A stretch of 64,000 nucleotides of DNA from Nocardia sp. NBC_01329 (lineage in GTDB: Bacteria; Actinomycetota; Actinomycetes; Mycobacteriales; Mycobacteriaceae). The stretch's first letter is position 1. Every line of letters starts with the position of its first letter. The DNA lies in contig NZ_CP108381.1 in NCBI RefSeq assembly GCF_035956715.1, positions 5,550,001 through 5,614,000 of the forward strand, read 5' to 3'. Shown here piece by piece: positions 8,199-17,189 of this stretch. The position numbers and the translations under genes are program-made. Below the pieces are notes generated by a model, which had not been told where the DNA came from, did no database searches, and was given only the letters and a program-made list of their open reading frames with translations.

Positions 8199-8939
8199 AT
8201 GGCGCGGGAACCGGTTTTCGATGTCCTGGCCGGGCTGGTGCACACGGTGTTCTTCGCACAGGGCGTGCGCATCGATATTCGCGGCCAGGAAAACATCCCG
8301 CGCACCGGCGGCGCGGTCCTGGCGGTGAACCACACCTCCTACCTCGATTTCATGGAAGTCGGTGTCGTGGGACGCCGGTCCGGCCGCAACGTGCGGTACA
8401 TGATGAAAGCCGAACTCGACCACGGCATCGTGGGTTTCCTGATGAAACACTGCAAGGCGATCGGGGTCGACCGGACCGCGGGCGCGGAATCGTTCGGCCG
8501 GGCCGTCGAATCCCTACGCGCGGGCGAACTGGTCGTGGTCTACCCGGAGGCCACCATCAGCCGCAGCTTCGAACTGAAGGAATTCAAATCGGGTGCGGCC
8601 CGGATGGCGCTGGAGTCGGGGACCCCGATCGTGCCACTCGCCATCTGGGGTGCCCATCGCATCTGGACCAAGGGTTTCCCGAAGCAATTGGGCCGCCACA
8701 ATTTCCCGGTTCATATCCACATCGGTGAGCCGCTGGAGGCCACCGGCTCGGCCGACGAAGTAACGACCGCGCTGCGTGAACGCATGAGCCAACTCCTAGC
8801 GGGTGCGCAGGCGGACTACCCGATGGACGCCGGTCAGCCCTGGGTCCCGGCTCGGTTGGGTGGTAGTGCGCCCACGCTCGAACAGGCCGCGGTGCTGGAA
8901 GCCGAGGAGTACGCGCGGCGGCGGGTCGAGCGGCCCTGA
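8199..8939 (+). CDS. 1-acylglycerol-3-phosphate-type acyltransferase, second of two
   Basis: A 246-residue paralogue of the preceding gene, similar along its whole length. The catalytic NHTSYLDF, the VYPEATISRSFELKEFKSG block, PLAIWGAHRIWTKGFPK and the shared tail PWVPARLGGSAPTLE all align with the first copy. The ATG at 8199 has AGGAG 5 bases upstream. The 91-base gap between the copies includes a short direct repeat (GTAGCGCAT.TCCACC). Tandem duplication of this enzyme is ancestral in mycolata. Differences in substrate, for example acyl-chain length, are possible but not visible. Confidence 0.92.
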   Translation: MAREPVFDVLAGLVHTVFFAQGVRIDIRGQENIPRTGGAVLAVNHTSYLDFMEVGVVGRRSGRNVRYMMKAELDHGIVGFLMKHCKAIGVDRTAGAESFGRAVESLRAGELVVVYPEATISRSFELKEFKSGAARMALESGTPIVPLAIWGAHRIWTKGFPKQLGRHNFPVHIHIGEPLEATGSADEVTTALRERMSQLLAGAQADYPMDAGQPWVPARLGGSAPTLEQAAVLEAEEYARRRVERP

Positions 8940-8945
8940 AAAGGC

Positions 8946-9001
8946 GTCGACACGGGCCGGGGGCAGCGGCTCACATCTGACGGCAGCTGCACCGTGTCGA
9001 C
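8946..9001. terminator. possible terminator after the acyltransferase pair
   Basis: Arms GTCGACACGG and CCGTGTCGAC are perfect complements separated by 36 bases, starting 6 bases past the stop codon. There is no T-run, so if it ends transcription it does so by stem formation alone, as many actinobacterial terminators do. Confidence 0.4.
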
Positions 9002-9084
9002 CCGGGCGGCCGAGGGCACCAGGGTGCGAAGTGTGGGCTTGTTCGTGAAGGTGCTGTGTTTTCGGCGCGCTGGCGCGCGCGGGG

Positions 9085-9175
9085 GTTGAGGCCCTGAAGT
9101 CTCGCCGTTCAGGCCTCGAGACTCGCGCCTGCGGCGCATGCGCTTTCGAGGCCTGAACGGTGAGACGGCCTCAAC
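9085..9175. repeat. long imperfect inverted repeat (hairpin)
   Basis: The left arm starts GTTGAGGCC and continues with GTCTCGCCGTTCAGGCCTCGA. The right arm is its complement, ending GGCCTCAAC, with one mismatch and a 5-base insertion (CTGAA) in the left arm. The loop contains a further GC-rich palindrome (GCGCCTGCGGCGC). About 30 pairs can form. It could be a miniature repeat element or a boundary structure between the acyltransferases and the copper operon. Confidence 0.6.
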
Positions 9176-9361
9176 CCTTTGGGTGTCTCGTAAGACTCGA
9201 CTCACTGGGTTGCGTCGGGAATCGGGGGCTCGGTCGGTATGAGGGGTTGCTCGCACGGAGGAATCCGGTTCGGTGGGCGTACACGTCCGGCCTGGCGTCC
9301 GGCCGGGGTTGTGGGCTCGGATTGGCTCTGCTCGGATCCGGATCTTCTCCCGGCCACCCTG

Positions 9362-9389
9362 TTGACAAAATACCCTAGGGGGGTACCGT
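9362..9389 (+). promoter_or_regulatory. copper-operon promoter with CsoR-like operator
   Basis: A perfect -35 (TTGACA, 9362-9367) and a -10 (TACCGT, 9384-9389) are separated by 16 bases. The spacer is filled by TACCCTAGGGGGGTA (9371-9385), a pseudo-palindrome of C-run and G-run typical of CsoR operators. Copper binding would release CsoR and open the promoter. The placement over the promoter core and the two copper genes downstream support this. No csoR gene lies in the window, so the regulator must be encoded elsewhere. Confidence 0.75.
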
Positions 9390-9448
9390 AACCGACAGGA
9401 GCGGCGGACGGAGAAGCCGCCGGAGCCTCCACGGAAACGGAGCATCGA

Positions 9449-10375
9449 ATGAATACGCCGACCAAGTTCACGGGGTTCGCACTCGGCCTCGTCGCGCTGT
9501 TCGGGGTCACGCTGGGCGTCGGCGCCCTCGTCGGAACCACCGGCAGCGAACCGGATACCCATGACGCCACGGACGGCGAGCCTGCCGCGAAAACCGGCGG
9601 CCCGGGCGGACTGACCAGCAGTGAGGGCGGATATACGCTGGTCCTGGCCGACCCGATCACCGACGCCACCCGCCAGGGCACTCTGCGGTTTCGAATCGAG
9701 GACAGCAGCGGCCGCGCGGTGACGCATTACACCCCGAACCACGAGAAGGACCTGCATCTGATCCTGGTGCGCCGCGATACCGCCGGATACCAGCATCTGC
9801 ACCCGACGCTCGGGCCGGACGGCACCTGGAGTACGCCGGTCGATCTCACCCGAGCCGGTGACCACCGGGTCTTCGCCGATTTCGTCACCGCCGACGGGCA
9901 ACCGTTCACCCTCGGCGCCGACCTGCGGGTCGCCGGGCAGTACACCCCGCGACCGATACCGGCCCCGAACACCACCGTCACGGTGGACGGCTACACCGTG
10001 GATATGAAAGGCGGGGTCGCCCCCGCACGCGCCACCGACGTGACATTCACGGTGACGCGCGACGGGAAGCCGGTCACGGATCTGCAGCCCTACCTGGGGG
10101 CGTACGGTCATCTCGTGGCGTTGCGTGCCGCCGATCTCGGCTATCTGCACGTCCATCCGGCCGGTCACCCGGATGACGGGAGCACTGCGGCCGGCCCGGG
10201 CGTAACCTTCGCGGTGACGGCGCCGAGTACGGGCGACTACCGGCTGTACTTCGAGTTCCGGCACGGCGGGGCCGTGCACCGAGCCGAGTTCACCGTGCCC
10301 GTCACGGAGACCGTCGGCGAACCGGCCGGCACACAGATCGCCCCCGAACCCACCGGACACGGCCATGGGCACTGA
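9449..10375 (+). CDS. membrane-anchored His-rich copper-module protein
   Basis: A 308-residue protein with an N-terminal membrane anchor or signal (FTGFALGLVALFGVTLGVGALVG), an acidic linker and two beta-rich repeats. Each repeat holds histidine clusters (KDLHLILVRRD with YQHLHPTLGPDGTW, and GHLVALRAADLGYLHVHPAGH). The tail is GHGHGH. It acts outside the membrane and probably binds copper or hands it over. Similar proteins occur next to copper P-type ATPases in actinobacteria, as here. It is the first gene after the CsoR-like operator, and its stop is 22 bases before the copA start. The metal role comes from context and histidine content, not from a proven family. Confidence 0.82.
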   Translation: MNTPTKFTGFALGLVALFGVTLGVGALVGTTGSEPDTHDATDGEPAAKTGGPGGLTSSEGGYTLVLADPITDATRQGTLRFRIEDSSGRAVTHYTPNHEKDLHLILVRRDTAGYQHLHPTLGPDGTWSTPVDLTRAGDHRVFADFVTADGQPFTLGADLRVAGQYTPRPIPAPNTTVTVDGYTVDMKGGVAPARATDVTFTVTRDGKPVTDLQPYLGAYGHLVALRAADLGYLHVHPAGHPDDGSTAAGPGVTFAVTAPSTGDYRLYFEFRHGGAVHRAEFTVPVTETVGEPAGTQIAPEPTGHGHGH

Positions 10376-10397
10376 CCCCAGGCCGACGGAGCCAACG

Positions 10398-12677
10398 ATG
10401 AGCACACAGACTGCGGCGGATGCCGCGCGAGCCGATACCGCGACCGCACAGGTCGAGCTGGCGATCGGCGGAATGACCTGCGCGTCCTGCGCCAATCGCA
10501 TCGAGAAGAAACTCAATCGGCTCGACGGTGTGACCGCGACAGTCAACTACGCCACCGAGAAGGCCCGGGTGCACTATCCGGACACCCTCGCTCCGGCTGA
10601 TCTGGTCGCCGTGGTCGAGCAGACCGGTTACACCGCGAGCTTGCCGAAGCCGCCCGCCACGGCACCCGACACCACCGAACCGGCCGACCCCGCCGACCTG
10701 CTGCGCACCCGGCTGCTGGTCTCGCTGGTGCTGACCGTGCCGGTGATCGCCATTGCGATGGTCCCCGCCTCGCAGTTCACCAACTGGCAGTGGCTGTCGC
10801 TGACCCTCGCCGCACCGGTGGTGGTGTGGGGGGCGCTTCCGTTCCACCGGGCGGCCTGGACGAATCTGCGCCACGCCACCGCCACCATGGATACCTTGGT
10901 CTCGCTGGGCACCCTGGCCGCGTTCGGCTGGTCGATCTACGCACTGTTCTGGGGTACCGCCGGTACTCCCGGCATGACGCATCCCTTCGAGTTCACGATC
11001 ACCCGGATGGACGGCGCCGGCAGCATCTATCTGGAGGCCGCGGCGGGAGTCACCACCTTCATCCTGGCCGGCCGGTATTTCGAGGCACGGTCCAAGCGGC
11101 GGGCGGGCGCTGCCCTGCGGGCGCTGCTCGAACTCGGTGCCAAAGAGGTCTCGGTACTGCGGCGGACCGGGCAGGACGAGTGGACCGAACAACGGATACC
11201 GGTCGACGAGCTGTCCGTCGGCGATCGCTTCGTGGTGCGGCCGGGTGAGAAGATCGCGACGGACGGCGTGGTCGTGGACGGCGCGTCGGCGGTCGACGTC
11301 TCGATGCTGACCGGTGAATCCGTCCCGATGGAGGTCGGGCTCGACGATGCGGTCACCGGCGCCACGGTGAACGTCGGCGGCCGGATCACCGTGCGCGCCA
11401 CCCGGGTCGGCTCGGATACCCAGCTCGCGCAGATGGCGAAACTGGTCGAGGACGCGCAGACCGGGAAGGCGCAGGCCCAGCGGCTGGCCGACCGGATCTC
11501 CGGGGTTTTCGTGCCGATCGTCATCGCGCTCGCGGTCGCTACCCTCGGATTCTGGCTCGGCACCGGCGGTTCGGTGGCAGCCGCGTTCACAGCAGCGGTG
11601 GCCGTTCTCATCATCGCGTGCCCGTGCGCGCTGGGTCTGGCAACTCCGACCGCGCTGATGGTCGGCACCGGGCGCGGCGCCCAGCTCGGCATCCTCATCA
11701 AGGGGCCGGAGGTGCTGGAATCCACCCGGCAGGTGGATACGGTCGTGCTGGACAAGACCGGCACCGTGACCACCGGTCGGATGTCCCTGCTCGACGTGGT
11801 GGCCGCGGCCGGCGAGAACACCGACGAGGTGCTACGGCTGGCCGGTTCGCTGGAGGACTCCTCGGAGCACCCGATCGCCCGGGCCATCGCCGAAGGCGCC
11901 CGGGAGCGGACCACCGGCCTGTCATCGGTCGAGAGCTTCCGCAACAGTGCCGGACTCGGCGTGGAAGGTGTCGTGGACGGCCACGCGGTGATCGTCGGTC
12001 GCCCCGGGCTCCTCGCCGATTACGCGCTGCACCTGGACGAATCGCTGAGGGAGGCGATGGGCGCGGCCGAGAGCCTGGGCCGCACCGCGGTGGCGGTCGG
12101 CTGGGACGGCCGCGCCCGCGGGGTGCTGGTGGTCGCCGATACGGTGAAACCGACCTCCGCCGAAGCGATCTCCCGGCTGCGTGCCCTGGGCCTGACTCCG
12201 ATCATGCTCACCGGCGACAACGCCACAGCGGCGGCTGCCATCGCCGAGCAGGTCGGGATCGACGAGGTGATCGCGGAGGTGCTGCCGCAGGACAAGGTCG
12301 CGGTGATCGAACGCCTCCAGCGGGAGGGCAAACGCGTCGCCATGGTCGGTGACGGCGTGAACGATGCCGCCGCGCTCGCGCGCGCCGATCTGGGTCTGGC
12401 CATCGGCACCGGTACCGATATCGCCATCGAGGCCGCCGATCTCACCCTGGTCCGGGGCGATCTCACAGCCGCGCCCGATGCCATCCGGCTCGCCCGCCGC
12501 ACCCTCGGAACGATCAAGGGCAACCTCTTCTGGGCCTTCGGATACAACGTCGCGATGATCCCCCTGGCAATGGCAGGTCTGCTCAATCCGATGCTGGCCG
12601 GCGCCGCCATGGCGTTCTCCTCGGTATTCGTGGTCAGCAACAGTCTGCGGCTGCGGAGCTTCCGTCCGACGCACTGA
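10398..12677 (+). CDS. copA: copper-translocating P1B-type ATPase
   Basis: A 759-residue pump that exports Cu(I) using ATP. It has one N-terminal heavy-metal domain (GMTCASC, near residue 28), eight expected membrane segments and the actuator TGES. Segment 6 carries the copper-type CPC motif (IACPCALGLATP), followed by DKTGT phosphorylation, SSEHPIARAI nucleotide binding and GDGVNDAAALARADLGLA. The ATG at 10398 is preferred because GGAG precedes it; an in-frame ATG at 10365 overlaps the preceding gene. It is the second gene of the CsoR-controlled operon. A 38-base perfect palindrome follows the stop. Confidence 0.96.
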   Translation: MSTQTAADAARADTATAQVELAIGGMTCASCANRIEKKLNRLDGVTATVNYATEKARVHYPDTLAPADLVAVVEQTGYTASLPKPPATAPDTTEPADPADLLRTRLLVSLVLTVPVIAIAMVPASQFTNWQWLSLTLAAPVVVWGALPFHRAAWTNLRHATATMDTLVSLGTLAAFGWSIYALFWGTAGTPGMTHPFEFTITRMDGAGSIYLEAAAGVTTFILAGRYFEARSKRRAGAALRALLELGAKEVSVLRRTGQDEWTEQRIPVDELSVGDRFVVRPGEKIATDGVVVDGASAVDVSMLTGESVPMEVGLDDAVTGATVNVGGRITVRATRVGSDTQLAQMAKLVEDAQTGKAQAQRLADRISGVFVPIVIALAVATLGFWLGTGGSVAAAFTAAVAVLIIACPCALGLATPTALMVGTGRGAQLGILIKGPEVLESTRQVDTVVLDKTGTVTTGRMSLLDVVAAAGENTDEVLRLAGSLEDSSEHPIARAIAEGARERTTGLSSVESFRNSAGLGVEGVVDGHAVIVGRPGLLADYALHLDESLREAMGAAESLGRTAVAVGWDGRARGVLVVADTVKPTSAEAISRLRALGLTPIMLTGDNATAAAAIAEQVGIDEVIAEVLPQDKVAVIERLQREGKRVAMVGDGVNDAAALARADLGLAIGTGTDIAIEAADLTLVRGDLTAAPDAIRLARRTLGTIKGNLFWAFGYNVAMIPLAMAGLLNPMLAGAAMAFSSVFVVSNSLRLRSFRPTH

Positions 12678-12689
12678 TCGCATACCGGG

Positions 12690-12727
12690 ATCGCGCCGGG
12701 CTCCGGATATCCGGAGCCCGGCGCGAT
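12690..12727. terminator. perfect 38-bp palindrome between convergent genes
   Basis: Each arm reads ATCGCGCCGGGCTCCGGAT and its exact complement follows with no loop bases left over. It sits 12 bases after the copA stop and 3 bases before the end of the opposing transporter gene, so it can terminate from both sides. The arms are perfect, which is unusually strong even for this GC-rich genome. Confidence 0.8.
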
Positions 12728-12730
12728 AGT

Positions 12731-13702
12731 TCAATCGACCTGTCCCTGTTTGCTCGGAGCGGGGGCCCGGGCGGCGACCACGACTGCGGTCAGGGTCAGC
12801 ACACAACCGAGCAGTTTCACCGCGGACAGTTCCGCGCCGGTGGGCAGCGCCCAGTCCAGGACCAGCGAACACATCAGCTGACCCGCCACCGTGCTCAACC
12901 CCATCAGCAGGACCCCCACCCACCGCACCACCAGCACCCCGGCGGCGATGAACAGCACGCCGATCGCACCACCGAGATACAGCCACGGTTCGCGCGGAAG
13001 TTCGGCCGGCAGCCCGACCCGAACCACCACCAGCGCTTGCACGACCAGCAACCCCACCAGCCCGACCGCGAAGTTGATCACCGTGGCCGCGAACGGGCTA
13101 CCGGTCGCACCGATCCGGCCGTTCCACGCCTGCTGCCAGGCGAGCCCGATCCCGGCCGCCGCGGGCAGTGCCAGCAGCACCGGTCCCGGGACATCCGCCA
13201 ACCAGGAAGAAGTCCGTAGCGATACCGGCCCCGCGCCACCCGACCCGGCCAGCAGTACCGCGGCGACCGCCAGCACCGCCCCACCGAGCCGCGCCGCGGT
13301 GACCGGAGTGCGGCCGGCCGGTCCGACTCCGAGACGGTCCACGAGCAGACTGCTCAGCAGCTGGCCGGAAACCGCCGCGACGGTGAACGCGGTGACTCCC
13401 AGCGCGGCCACGGTCAACGATTGGCTCGCCACGAACAGGGCACCGAACAGCCCGCCGAGCATCTGCCATGGCCGGAGTTCACCCGCGGCGAGCGATCCGC
13501 GGACTTCCCGCAGGCCCGCGCGGAGCCGGGAACTGAACAGCACCGCCACCGCCAGCACCAGGAAGCCGCTACCGAAACTCACCACCGCCGCGGCGATACC
13601 GTCCGCCAGGCGCACACCCAGCTCACCGTTGATGCGGCCCTGGACAGCGACCCCGGCTCCGATCAACAGCCCGAAACCCAGACCCGAACGCCGCGCAACC
13701 AT
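12731..13702 (-). CDS. DMT-type transporter, DUF606/YdcZ family
   Basis: A 323-residue membrane protein with about ten hydrophobic segments. It is built as two DUF606 (YdcZ) halves, each starting with a GxAxxxQGxxNGxLG-like block (GAGVAVQGRINGELG in the first; LAWQQAWNGRIGATG in the second). YdcZ proteins belong to the drug/metabolite transporter superfamily and their substrates are mostly unknown. Its end faces copA across the palindrome, and there is no sign it belongs to copper handling. It starts with ATG at 13702. Confidence 0.85.
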   Translation of the reverse strand: MVARRSGLGFGLLIGAGVAVQGRINGELGVRLADGIAAAVVSFGSGFLVLAVAVLFSSRLRAGLREVRGSLAAGELRPWQMLGGLFGALFVASQSLTVAALGVTAFTVAAVSGQLLSSLLVDRLGVGPAGRTPVTAARLGGAVLAVAAVLLAGSGGAGPVSLRTSSWLADVPGPVLLALPAAAGIGLAWQQAWNGRIGATGSPFAATVINFAVGLVGLLVVQALVVVRVGLPAELPREPWLYLGGAIGVLFIAAGVLVVRWVGVLLMGLSTVAGQLMCSLVLDWALPTGAELSAVKLLGCVLTLTAVVVAARAPAPSKQGQVD

Positions 13703-13775
13703 GCCCGAACCCTACCGATGGAGGCGCTTCTCCCGGTCGGCCGAAGCTCGAAGTCCGTGCCGCCGCGAGTGTTCC

Positions 13776-15098
13776 CTACTCCTGCTCCGGTTCCGGTCGC
13801 GGCGGCAGCCAGAACGGGGTCAACCCGGCCAGCGCGACGATGGCGATCCCGAGCAGCGCGACCGTGGTGGAGACCGACAACCAGAGCGTGGCCAGCGCGA
13901 CGAACCCGAAGACGACCAGCGATACCAGTTCCTCCAGCAGACCCGACACCGACATCACCGTGGCCCGCGCCGGACCGCTGATGGCGTCCTGGAGCCGGGC
14001 CTCGGCCACGATCGACGCGTTGTACACCACCCCGTAGGCGGCGGCGATCGCCACGAACCCCAGACCGGTGCACACATAGACCGCGCCCGGCCAACGCACC
14101 GCTAGACCGGCCACGAACGCGCCCACACCGAACAGCACACCGGCCACCGCCAGCGCCCGGGCCAGGGTGCGCGCTCGGACCGACTCGGTACGACCGGCCA
14201 GCAGCGAGCCGGACAGTGAACCGAGCACGGTCACGCCCACCAGGACCGGTACGAACGAGGTGGCCGCACCGGCTTCCCCGGCGAGCAGGCTGAAGTATTC
14301 GTCGAACGCGGTGATCCCGTAGAGCAGTGCACCGAGCACCACGCCCTGGCGGACCAGCCGGACCCGCACGGCCTCGGCGACACCGGTGCGCAGCATCCGC
14401 AGATAGCGCCGCAGCGTTCCCTGATCGCCCCCGGCCGGCTCGTCGGCCGCGGCGGCCGGCCCGGTGGTCGCCGGTCGCGGACTCGGCGTGATCACCGCCG
14501 GGGTCGCGGCAGCAGGGGGCACGGAACCCGCATCCGTCTCCTCGAACTCGCCCACTTCGGCGGCCGAAACGGATTTCGGCGCCGCGGGCAGACTCGCCGC
14601 CAGGGCGGTGTGCACCACGGCGCACCCCACACTGACCCAGCCCACCAGCTCGTAACCGCCCCACAGATACAGCGGGGTAGCAGCCAGGATCGCGATCACC
14701 GCACTCGACTCGCTCGCCGATCGGGTATACCCGATCACCCGGGCATAGGCCCGGGACTCACCGCGGGCAGCGAGCTCGTCGTAGACCAGAGCCTCGAAGG
14801 TCCCCGAACGCAAGGAGCTCGCCACACCCCACAGCACGAACCCGAGCGCGAATCCCACATAGGACGGCGCCACGGTCCACACAACGAAACCGGACGCCAT
14901 CAGCAGGCCGTTCAGGATCAGCAGCCCGCGGCGGGACACGGTATCGGCCCACGCGCCCGAGGGGACCTCGAACAGGAAGGCGGTCACCGACCAGAACGCG
15001 AGCAGCAGCGAGATCTGCCCCGGCCCGAAGCCGTGGTCGGCGAAGAGAAGTGCGTACAACGCGTAGTAGGGAACCAGGTCTCCGGTGGCAGCGAACAA
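13776..15098 (-). CDS. MFS transporter
   Basis: A 440-residue major facilitator protein. The first half has FEVPSGAWADTVSRRGLL, the MFS signature loop between segments 2 and 3. A long Pro/Ala/Glu-rich central loop (about residues 195-240) separates the two six-helix halves. The substrate is unknown. The start is uncertain: the TTG at 15098 gives MFAATGDLVPYY. The reading frame stays open upstream (LRALALRATLFAATGD) with no ATG or GTG before a stop. A TAGGGT -10-like box lies just ahead, so transcription may begin close to the coding region. Confidence 0.85.
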   Translation of the reverse strand: MFAATGDLVPYYALYALLFADHGFGPGQISLLLAFWSVTAFLFEVPSGAWADTVSRRGLLILNGLLMASGFVVWTVAPSYVGFALGFVLWGVASSLRSGTFEALVYDELAARGESRAYARVIGYTRSASESSAVIAILAATPLYLWGGYELVGWVSVGCAVVHTALAASLPAAPKSVSAAEVGEFEETDAGSVPPAAATPAVITPSPRPATTGPAAAADEPAGGDQGTLRRYLRMLRTGVAEAVRVRLVRQGVVLGALLYGITAFDEYFSLLAGEAGAATSFVPVLVGVTVLGSLSGSLLAGRTESVRARTLARALAVAGVLFGVGAFVAGLAVRWPGAVYVCTGLGFVAIAAAYGVVYNASIVAEARLQDAISGPARATVMSVSGLLEELVSLVVFGFVALATLWLSVSTTVALLGIAIVALAGLTPFWLPPRPEPEQE

Positions 15099-15254
15099 GG
15101 TCGCTCGCAGGGCGAGCGCGCGTAGTCCTGTCCCCCGGCCGGAACCCGTGGACCCTACTCAACAGTGGTAGAAGACCAGTCGCATAGCGATCAGCATCCG
15201 CGACGCGCGACCGCAGGTCAAGCGATTATCGGTGCAGGCCGCAGGCCCAGCGGC

Positions 15255-17105
15255 TCACAGCGGTACCCAGCCGTTCTCGTCGGCGGGAGCGTCGCCCAGC
15301 GCACGGGTGCTGAGCCCACCGAGGCTGTTCATATCGCCGATCAGATCGGCCACCGGATGCGAATCGCTGTAGTGGTAGCCCTGGGCCAGCGCAAAACCCA
15401 GTTCGGTCAGCACGGCTGCCTGATGTTCGGTTTCCACACCCTCGGCGATGACCTGCAGATCCAATGATTTGCTGAGAGCGGCGATCACCCCGAGCAGCGG
15501 CGGCGCGGGCGAATCGGAACGGATCGCGGCCACGAACGACTGATCGACCTTGATGATGTCGCTGGGCAGGGTGGCCAACCTGCTGAGCGAGGAGTACCCG
15601 GTACCGAAATCGTCGATGGCGATCCGCACGCCGCGGTCACGCAGGGTATGCAGATTCGCGATGGCGGTATCCGATTCGGCGGCCAGTTCGGTCTCGGTCA
15701 CCTCGAGCACCAGCTGATCGGCAGGCCAGCCGGTACTCTCCAGAATCCCGGCCACCTTATCCGCGTACCCGGATTCCGCCAGTTCCAGACCGCTGACATT
15801 CACGTTCAGGGTCAGCTCGAGCGCGGCGAAGGTGTCCTGCAATTGCGCGGCATCCGCGCACGCCCGCCGCAACACCAATTCGTCCAGGTCGGCGATGAGG
15901 TCGTATTCCTCGGCGACCCGGATCAGTCCCTCGGTGGTGACATCGGGCTGCGCGCTGGACGACCAGCGCAGCAGCGCCTCCACACCGACGGCCTTCTCAC
16001 CGCCGTCGCCGAGGCTGACGATCGGCTGGTAGTGCACGTCCAGGCTGCCGCTGTCGATGGCTTCACGCAGTTCCACGGCCAGCGGCGTACGGTGACCCGA
16101 CTCCAGCACCGTCCGGTTACGCCCCGCCTGCTTGGCCCGGTACAGACCCACATCGGCCCGGCTGACCAGCAGCGATGCCGATTCGCCCGGCTGCCACGAA
16201 GTGACACCCGCCGAACAACCGGTGCTGACCGCGGCACGGAGCTCCTCGGTGAGCAGGATCGCGGCCTGTTCGGTGGTGTTGGGCAGCAGCGCCGCGAACA
16301 CGTCACCTCCGTAGCGAGCCAGGCGCTGCTCGGGCCCCAGCAGGGCGACCCAGGTATCGGCGACCCGCTGGAGCACCGCGTCCCCGGCACGGTGGCCGAG
16401 ATGATCGTTGACCTTCTGGAATCGGTCCAGATCGACCAGCACCAGGGCCAGCGCCTGCCCGGAGCGGTCGGCCTGTTCGAGGGCGTTGTTGAGCGCACGA
16501 TCGAAACCCCGGCGGTTCAGCAGCCCGGTGAGGGTATCGATATCGGCCTCCGACGCCATCCGGGTGAGGATGCCCACCACCACCCCGACACCGAAGGTGA
16601 TACCCGCCGGAATGACACCGGCCCACCACGGCAACCCGGCGCGGGTCGGCAGCACCCACAGGCACAGTGCCATACACAGCGCGATATGGGCCGCCGCCTG
16701 TGTCCAGGCGAAGAACAGCGCGGCATCGCATGCCACGAAGACGTAGAACGAGGTGAGGGTTATCGCCGCGACGGTGTTCGGAAAGGAGTGCACGGCAACG
16801 GTCACCAGGAGGGTCGCCAGCACGACGTATACGTGGTGCAGCCAGTGCGGCATCCGGGGACCCCACCCGAGCAGGCTTATCCCCAGCAAGAGAGCAACCG
16901 CGGCGGCCGAACCGACCAGCATCCGGTTGCCCTCGTCGCCGGAGTGCAGCACCTGGGTGGGTGCGACCGCGGTCACCAGTAGACCGAGTACACCGCCCAT
17001 GACGTAGAACGCCCCGGTGGTCCGGGACATGACCATGGCGGTCGCCACACCAGACGCGGCCCGTACCCGCGTTCGGGTATCGCCGCGAGACCCGCTTCCT
17101 CGCAC
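15255..17105 (-). CDS. membrane GGDEF-EAL protein, probable c-di-GMP phosphodiesterase
   Basis: The product of about 616 residues has several N-terminal membrane segments (roughly residues 30-180), then a GGDEF domain, then an EAL domain. The GGDEF motif reads RYGGDVF, so the fourth residue is Val, which suggests no cyclase activity; it may still bind GTP as a regulator. The EAL side looks intact: VEALLRW, LNVNVSG, VTETE, IDDFGTGYSSL, KVDQSF and IAEGVETE. It should hydrolyse c-di-GMP. The GTG at 17105 lies 7 bases after TAGGCT, which fits a leaderless transcript; a TTG at 17123 and an ATG at 17036 are alternatives. Confidence 0.88.
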   Translation of the reverse strand: MRGSGSRGDTRTRVRAASGVATAMVMSRTTGAFYVMGGVLGLLVTAVAPTQVLHSGDEGNRMLVGSAAAVALLLGISLLGWGPRMPHWLHHVYVVLATLLVTVAVHSFPNTVAAITLTSFYVFVACDAALFFAWTQAAAHIALCMALCLWVLPTRAGLPWWAGVIPAGITFGVGVVVGILTRMASEADIDTLTGLLNRRGFDRALNNALEQADRSGQALALVLVDLDRFQKVNDHLGHRAGDAVLQRVADTWVALLGPEQRLARYGGDVFAALLPNTTEQAAILLTEELRAAVSTGCSAGVTSWQPGESASLLVSRADVGLYRAKQAGRNRTVLESGHRTPLAVELREAIDSGSLDVHYQPIVSLGDGGEKAVGVEALLRWSSSAQPDVTTEGLIRVAEEYDLIADLDELVLRRACADAAQLQDTFAALELTLNVNVSGLELAESGYADKVAGILESTGWPADQLVLEVTETELAAESDTAIANLHTLRDRGVRIAIDDFGTGYSSLSRLATLPSDIIKVDQSFVAAIRSDSPAPPLLGVIAALSKSLDLQVIAEGVETEHQAAVLTELGFALAQGYHYSDSHPVADLIGDMNSLGGLSTRALGDAPADENGWVPL

Positions 17106-17189
17106 GATGAACAGCCTAAACAACTGATCAGCTCACCGGCGACCCAACCGGGGATATCGAGTACCCCGATTTCTCACCGGTGAACCTCA

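Larger units (their letters stand above)
8940..9361. other. intergenic region with two large inverted repeats
   Basis: No gene is supported. The stretch after the acyltransferase stop holds a 10-base perfect inverted repeat (8946-8955 with 8992-9001) and then a larger imperfect one (9085-9175). The remainder up to the copper promoter has no convincing reading frame. Confidence 0.5.
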
